From a bacterium (GTDB lineage: Bacteria > Planctomycetota > J058 > JAJDCP01), in contig JAUIEM010000002.1 of assembly GCA_030428695.1 (NCBI GenBank), positions 1 through 58,013 of the forward strand: a DNA stretch of 58,013 nucleotides, in the 5' to 3' direction. This document shows positions 53,768-58,013 of this stretch, in pieces. The notes beneath the pieces were generated by a model. That model saw nothing but the letters and a program-made list of their open reading frames with translations, searched no databases and had not been told where the DNA came from. The translations under genes and the position numbers were made by a program. Within the stretch, counting starts at the first letter, position 1, and every line of letters starts with the position of its first letter.

Positions 53768-54513
53768 CCCAGCCCCCGGCAGGCGCGGAGGATGCTCGCG
53801 GCCAGGCTGGCGGCCCCGAAGCCGTTGTCGATGTTGAGGACGGCGACCCGCGAAGCGCAGCTGTTCAACATCGCGAGCAGCGCGGCCAGCCCGCCGAAGC
53901 TCGCGCCGTAGCCGATGCTGGTCGGGACCGCGAGCACCGGCTTGTCGGTCAGCCCCGCGACGACGCTGGCCAGGGCGCCCTCCATGCCGGCGACCACGAT
54001 CAGCACGTGGGCGTCCTCCATCACCCGGCGGTGCATCAGCAGCCGGTGCAGGCCGGCGACCCCGACGTCGTACAGGGCCTCGACTTCGTGCCCGTAGCAG
54101 GCCGCGGTCAGGCGGGCCTCTTCGGCGACGGGCACGTCCGAGGTCCCGGCGCTGAGCACGGCGATGCGCCCGGGGCGCGGCTCCGGCGCCTCCCGCTCGA
54201 CGACGACGACCCGGGCGCGCTCGTGGTAGACCGCGTCCGGGGCGGCCTCGGCGATCGCCGCGTAGGCTTCGGCGGAGGCCCGGGTGGCGAGCAGGCGGGG
54301 GCCCTTGCGCAAGAGCTCGGCGGAGATCGCGCGCAGGTCCGCGGGCGCCTTCCCCGGACAGAAGATCACCTCGGGGGCGCCGCAGCGCCGGGCCCGGTCG
54401 TGGTCGACCTTGGCGTGCCCGAGATCGGCGAAGCCGGCGAGCTGCTCGGCGGCCTGCTCGACGTCGAGCTCGCCGGCCTGGAGTCGTCGCAATACCGCGC
54501 GCAGGTCGTTCAC
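53764..54513 (-). CDS. larB: LarB: nickel-pincer nucleotide carboxylase/hydrolase
   Basis: 249 residues from GTG 54513 (GGAGGGGAG just upstream). AIR-carboxylase-like core: RIAVLSAGTSDVPVAEEARLTAACYGHEVEALYDVGVAGLHRLL, VLIVVAGMEGALASVVAGLTDKPVLAVPTSIGYGASFGG, AVLNIDNGFGAASLAASIL. LarB carboxylates nicotinic acid adenine dinucleotide, the first step of the nickel-pincer cofactor. larC and larE are not in the window. It lies between tsaD and nnrD with overlaps on both sides. Confidence 0.9.
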   Translation of the reverse strand: MNDLRAVLRRLQAGELDVEQAAEQLAGFADLGHAKVDHDRARRCGAPEVIFCPGKAPADLRAISAELLRKGPRLLATRASAEAYAAIAEAAPDAVYHERARVVVVEREAPEPRPGRIAVLSAGTSDVPVAEEARLTAACYGHEVEALYDVGVAGLHRLLMHRRVMEDAHVLIVVAGMEGALASVVAGLTDKPVLAVPTSIGYGASFGGLAALLAMLNSCASRVAVLNIDNGFGAASLAASILRACRGLG

Positions 54514-55523
54514 GCTCCCCTCCGGCTGGTCGGCGAGGCGTCGAGGCTCAGGGGCGAGAGCTCGCCCGCGATCAGCTGATGGTAGCCGAGCCCGGCGATC
54601 ATCGCGGCGTTGTCGGTGCACATCCGCAGGGGCGGGAAGGCGAGCTCGACGCCGAGCCTCTCGCCGAGCGCGTGGAGCTTCGCCCGCAGATGGCCGTTGG
54701 CCGCGACCCCGCCCCCGACGGCGACCTGCTTGCAGTCGCCGGCCTTGACCGCGCGCTTGACCGCCCGGCACAGGGTGCGCGCGACCGCGTCCTGGAACGA
54801 TGCAGCGACGTCCTCCCGCCGCGGCGGATCGGCGGGCGGGCCCTTTCCAGGCACGCCGCGCAGCTTGTAGAGCACGGCGGTCTTCAGGCCGGCGAAGCTG
54901 AAGTCGAGCGGCTTCTTGCAGCGCGGGCTCGGCAGCTCGACGGCGTCCGCGTTCCCGGACTTCGCGAGCTTCTCGAGGTGGGGGCCGCCGGGGTAGGGCA
55001 GGTCGAGCAGCGAGGCGACCTTGTCGAAGGCCTCGCCGGCGGCGTCGTCGATGCTCTCCCCGAGCAGCGCGACGGAGCCGGGCGCATCGCAGCGAAACAG
55101 GGAGGTGTGGCCGCCGCTGACGACCAGCGCGAGGAAGGGATGCCGCAGGCTGGGGACGGCCATCTCGCAGGCGTAGACGTGGGCGAGGATGTGGTCGACG
55201 CCGACGAAGGGCAGCCCGGTCGCGAGGGACAGGCCCTTGGCGTACGACAGGCCGACCAGCAGCGCGCCGATCAGCCCCGGACGGGAGGTGACCGCGATGC
55301 CCGCGAGGTCGGAGAGGCCGACGCCGGCTTCCGCCAGGGCCCGCTCGACGATCGCGTCGAGCTGCTCCTGGTGGGCGCGGCTCGCGACCTCGGGCACGAC
55401 GCCGCCGAACACCGCGTGCAGGTCGACCTGCGAGGACACGACGTTCGACAGGATGCGGCGTCCGTCCTCGACGACCGCGGCCGCGGTCTCGTCACAGGAG
55501 GTCTCGATGCCGAGCACGAGCAT
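54510..55523 (-). CDS. tsaD: tRNA N6-adenosine threonylcarbamoyltransferase
   Basis: 337 residues from ATG 55523. LVLGIETSCDETAAAVV, the metal-binding VDHILAHVYACE (HxxxH), FLALVVSGGHTSLF, GEAFDKVASLLDLPYPGG, FSFAGLKTAV and VAVGGGVAANGHLR are hallmarks of the TsaD/Kae1 ASKHA fold. It adds the threonylcarbamoyl group to A37 of ANN-reading tRNAs with TsaB and TsaE, which are not in the window. Twelve bases separate it from ctpA. Confidence 0.97.
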   Translation of the reverse strand: MLVLGIETSCDETAAAVVEDGRRILSNVVSSQVDLHAVFGGVVPEVASRAHQEQLDAIVERALAEAGVGLSDLAGIAVTSRPGLIGALLVGLSYAKGLSLATGLPFVGVDHILAHVYACEMAVPSLRHPFLALVVSGGHTSLFRCDAPGSVALLGESIDDAAGEAFDKVASLLDLPYPGGPHLEKLAKSGNADAVELPSPRCKKPLDFSFAGLKTAVLYKLRGVPGKGPPADPPRREDVAASFQDAVARTLCRAVKRAVKAGDCKQVAVGGGVAANGHLRAKLHALGERLGVELAFPPLRMCTDNAAMIAGLGYHQLIAGELSPLSLDASPTSRRGA

Positions 55524-55534
55524 GGGCTTCCTCG

Positions 55535-56800
55535 TCAGGGTTGGGTCAGCTGCTCGAGCAGGGCCTCGTAGGCGGCGCGCAGCTGCTTGTCCAGGAAGGG
55601 CGTGGGGGGCACGGGGTCGCCGGTCGCGGCGGCCTTCGTGCGCGCGAGCTGCTCGGCGGAGACCTCGGTGATGCGCTCGCGCTCCTCTTCGTCGCTCAGC
55701 TCGACCAGGATGTCGGGCTCGAGGCCCCACTCCCCGCTCTCCTCGGCGTCCTCGGTCTTGTGCAGCAGGCGCCCGGAGGGCGTGAAGTAATAGGCGACGG
55801 TCAGCTTGAGCTTGCCCTCACCGACCGGCCAGGTGCGCTGCACCGAGCCTTTTCCGAAGCTGCGGGCCCCGACCAGGATCGCGGCCCCGTGGTCCTGCAG
55901 GGCGCCCCCGACGATCTCCGAGGCGCTCGCGCTGCCCGCGTTGATCAGCACCGCGAGGGGCCGGGCGGGGAGGGTGCCCTCGTCGCGGGCCGGCCACTCC
56001 TCGCGCTCGTTGCGCCCGCGGGTCGTGACCAGCATGCCGTCGCTGACGAAGCGGTCGGCGATCTCGGCTGCCGCCCGCAGGGAGCCGCCCGGGTTGTTGC
56101 GCAGGTCGATGATCAGCCCGCGCAGCGGTCCGTCGGCCTCGAGTCCGGCGAGGGTCGCGTCGAAGTCCTCGGGGGTGTTGCGCTGGAAGGCGGTGATGCG
56201 CAGGAAGCCGATGTCGCCCTCGAGCCGGGCCGCGCCGCGCACGCTGTGGACGGAGATCTGCGCGCGCTCGAGCTCGACGATGCGTGTGCTGTCCCCGCTC
56301 GCCGGGGCGATGCGGAGGGCGACGGTCGTGCCGATCGGGCCCTTGATGCGGCGGATCGCCTCGTCGATCTCCGCCCCGGCGAGGTCGAAACCGTCGACCG
56401 CCGTCACCTGGTCGCCGGGCATGATCCCGGCCTGGAAGGCGGGCGTGTCGACCATCGGCGAGACCACCTCGAGGCCGCGCTCGCTCTTCTCGATGATGAT
56501 GCCGACGCCGCCGTAGGTGCCGTCGAAGGACTCGTCGAAGGCGACGACGTCCTCTTCGGGGATGTACTGGGAGTAGGGGTCGAGCGCCTCGAGCATCCCC
56601 TCGACCGCGCCGACGTACAGTTCTTCTTCATCGACGTCCGAGACGTACTCTTCGACGATGCGCCGCCGGCTCTCGACCAGCAGCTTGTCCCAGCGGTCGG
56701 GGCCGGTCGCGTCGACGTCGGAGGGAGGGTCGCGGTGGAACGCGAGGGACGCGACCGCTCCGATCAGGCAGGCGAAGAGGATGGACAGCGGTCGCTTCAC
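55535..56800 (-). CDS. ctpA: C-terminal processing peptidase (S41, PDZ)
   Basis: 421 residues from GTG 56800. Signal/anchor (RPLSILFACLIGAVASLAF), N-terminal cap, PDZ domain (GGVGIIIEKSERGLEVVSPMVDTPAFQAGIMPGDQVTAVDG), then the S41 core: IIDLRNNPGGSLRAAAEIADRF, NAGSASASEIVGGAL with the nucleophile Ser, and VGARSFGKGSVQRTW with the catalytic Lys. Periplasmic tail-specific protease. First gene of the ctpA-tsaD-larB-nnrD run, divergent from the FHA-like gene. Confidence 0.95.
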   Translation of the reverse strand: MKRPLSILFACLIGAVASLAFHRDPPSDVDATGPDRWDKLLVESRRRIVEEYVSDVDEEELYVGAVEGMLEALDPYSQYIPEEDVVAFDESFDGTYGGVGIIIEKSERGLEVVSPMVDTPAFQAGIMPGDQVTAVDGFDLAGAEIDEAIRRIKGPIGTTVALRIAPASGDSTRIVELERAQISVHSVRGAARLEGDIGFLRITAFQRNTPEDFDATLAGLEADGPLRGLIIDLRNNPGGSLRAAAEIADRFVSDGMLVTTRGRNEREEWPARDEGTLPARPLAVLINAGSASASEIVGGALQDHGAAILVGARSFGKGSVQRTWPVGEGKLKLTVAYYFTPSGRLLHKTEDAEESGEWGLEPDILVELSDEEERERITEVSAEQLARTKAAATGDPVPPTPFLDKQLRAAYEALLEQLTQP

Positions 56801-56912
56801 CTGAAGCCTCCGGGCAGCGCGCCCCGTATCTTAACCGATGGCCCGGACAGCGTCAAAACCGCTACCGGTCCCAGATCGTCGTCGCCGCGGCGGCGGGACG
56901 CCCAGACGGGCT

Positions 56913-56941
56913 TTGCCCCGTGGCGCGATGTGGGATACCAT
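56913..56941 (+). promoter_or_regulatory. Candidate sigma-70 promoter for the FHA-like repeat gene
   Basis: TTGCCC (56913-56918), 17-base spacer, TACCAT (56936-56941), 30 bases before GTG 56972. The TACCATGG -10 context matches that of the redoxin gene at 6425. Confidence 0.4.
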
Positions 56942-56971
56942 GGGAAGACGCGACGACAGAGGGATGCGACG

Positions 56972-58013
56972 GTGCTCGAAGGGGGCCTGAGGCTAGACAT
57001 CTACCGCAAGAAGCAGTTCCTGCGTACCTACAAGCTCACGCTGGATCAGCTCGCGCGCGGCATTCTGGTCGGCAGCGCCCCGGGCAGCGATCTGCGGCTC
57101 GAGGATGCGGAAGGGATCGCCGAGCGTCAGTCCCTGTTTCTCGCCCGCACCGACGGTTTCCGCATCCGTGAGCTGACGACCGGCGAGAGCTCGCGGCCCA
57201 CGGTGTTCGCGCCCTACGAGAACAGCGGCTACAAGCGGAAGATCACCCTCAAGCGCGGCGAGGAGATCCTGCTGACCCCGCGCGCGGCCCTGCGCTGGGG
57301 CGAGTACATCGCGATCTGCAATCCGTTGGGCGCCAACGGCGAAGATGCGAGCGAGCCCGCGCCGGAGCCGAAGCCCGAGCCGGCGGAAGGCGCGACCTTC
57401 CGCATGGACGCCGAGCTGCTCGCGAACATGCCGGCGAAGAACGAGGCCGGGCAGGCGGACAGCGAAGAGGACTTCATGCAGACGGTCGACGCGACCCTCG
57501 AGGTCGACGTCAGCCAGCTGTCCCGGGCGCTCAACGAGTCCGCCGGCGCCCCGGTCGCCGCGCCGAAGTCCGACGGGCCGAGCCACGAGCCGACGGTGAA
57601 CATCGGCCCGGACAAGCTCCGCGCCTGGCGGGAGTACACACAGTCGGGCGCCGAGGACGAGGTCGAGGAAGCGGGACCGACGGTGAACATCGGGCCCGAG
57701 AAGCTGCGCGAGCTGACGGCGGGCACGACCCCTGCCCCGTCCTCGGAGGACGAGACCGGGCCGACGCTCAACGTCGGGCCGGAGAGCCTGCGTGCGCTGG
57801 CCGAGGCGGCTGAGGTGGAAGAGGCCGGGCCGACGGTGAACATCGGACCGGAGAACCTGCGCGCCCTGACGGCGCCGCCGGTCGACGAGGTGGAAGAGGC
57901 CGGGCCGACGGTGAACATCGGGCCGGAGAGCCTGCGCGCGATGACGGGCGGGCCGGAGATCTACGGCGGCAGCTACGCCGTCGAGGACGAGGTGGAAGAG
58001 GCCGGGCCGACGG
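56972..58013 (+). CDS. Degenerate FHA-like protein with a GPTVNIGPExLRAL repeat array, 3' end cut by window
   Basis: At least 347 residues from GTG 56972 (an ATG at 56964 is out of frame). Residues ~1-115 look like an FHA fold (ILVGSAPGSDLRLEDAEGIAERQSLFLARTDGFRIRELTTG), but the phosphothreonine-binding Arg and the SxxH motif are replaced (VGSAPGS, AERQ), so phosphopeptide binding may be lost. A Glu/Ala/Pro-rich stretch with a FMQTVDATLEVD segment follows, then the repeat array, which continues past the edge. No membrane segment seen. It is divergent from ctpA. Confidence 0.75.
   Translation, partial: MLEGGLRLDIYRKKQFLRTYKLTLDQLARGILVGSAPGSDLRLEDAEGIAERQSLFLARTDGFRIRELTTGESSRPTVFAPYENSGYKRKITLKRGEEILLTPRAALRWGEYIAICNPLGANGEDASEPAPEPKPEPAEGATFRMDAELLANMPAKNEAGQADSEEDFMQTVDATLEVDVSQLSRALNESAGAPVAAPKSDGPSHEPTVNIGPDKLRAWREYTQSGAEDEVEEAGPTVNIGPEKLRELTAGTTPAPSSEDETGPTLNVGPESLRALAEAAEVEEAGPTVNIGPENLRALTAPPVDEVEEAGPTVNIGPESLRAMTGGPEIYGGSYAVEDEVEEAGPT
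57587..58012 (+). repeat. Array of 14-residue GPTVNIGPExLRAL repeats
   Basis: Copies start at 57587, 57674, 57758, 57827, 57902 and 58004 (residues 206, 235, 263, 286, 311, 345); the last is cut by the window. Consensus [EG]-P-T-[VL]-N-[IV]-G-P-[DE]-[KSN]-L-R-[AE]-[LMW]. Copies 4-6 also share their flanking EVEEAG codons at DNA level, so recent duplication is likely. Confidence 0.92.

Noticed and set aside
56797..57000. 67-codon minus-strand frame upstream of ctpA
   Set aside because: It overlaps the start of the FHA-like gene and the divergent promoter region, has no domain, and the ctpA start is well placed at 56800.

Overview
The window is a gene-dense (about 70% GC by eye) stretch of bacterial chromosome with no tRNA, rRNA, phage, IS or CRISPR signal. 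The organism cannot be named from this sequence. A Planctomycetota-like or Myxococcota-like lineage, or another deep-branching relative, is the best guess. The clues are a Ser/Thr kinase with DWG in place of DFG and a TPR tail, FHA, roadblock and DUF4388 (PATAN) proteins, a formylglycine-enzyme-like protein, a bacterial alkyl-DHAP-synthase homologue (ether lipids), and a small protein of the 'PFxPFR...DG...RHPE' type that I recall as common in Planctomycetes.

Layout. 1-6.3 kb: a truncated FHA/roadblock/DUF4388 protein, then an overlapping operon wecA-like / cysD / cysNC read leftwards. 6.4-11.9 kb (rightwards): a secreted TlpA-like redoxin, a DUF457-like membrane protein and a 1333-aa receptor-like kinase. 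11.9-16.1 kb (leftwards): zinc-ribbon protein, threonine aldolase, small membrane protein, amidohydrolase, M20 deacylase. 16.2-18.8 kb: topoisomerase III. 18.8-21.7 kb: Maf, a MshEN-domain protein carrying ten copies of an 'LPxDVxxFFDT' peptide, and a membrane protein. 21.8-27.2 kb: the replication block gyrB / dciA (DUF721) / dnaN, a 528-base non-coding gap that is the best oriC candidate here, and mrp. 27.3-44.4 kb: mostly leftward genes, including two DHH phosphoesterases, an AGPS-like oxidase, tmk, coaE, a sigma-54 response regulator, a HIT protein, a 5'-nucleotidase, an ECF sigma/anti-sigma pair and an 1833-aa TPR protein. 44.5-52 kb (rightwards): purN / rpoN / methyltransferase / hydrolase, then a small protein, a three-part cNMP regulator and a secreted HCX5R phosphatase. 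52.2-56.8 kb (leftwards): GST-like protein, nnrD, larB, tsaD, ctpA. 56.9 kb to the end: a degenerate-FHA protein with a 'GPTVNIGPExLRAL' repeat array cut by the window edge.

The most distinctive theme is signalling. Three separate proteins (FHA/roadblock/DUF4388, MshEN, degenerate FHA) each carry their own tandem array of a short, strongly conserved peptide in an otherwise disordered tail. They lie in the same 58 kb as a kinase with an unusual activation loop, a cNMP/DUF4388 regulator, RpoN with an acidic/basic insertion and a sigma-54 activator. I suggest multivalent docking scaffolds as the candidate undescribed system. The repeats are seen directly; the scaffold role is inference. A second non-coding signal is a ~73-base intergenic element present twice, 33 kb apart, each time between convergent genes.
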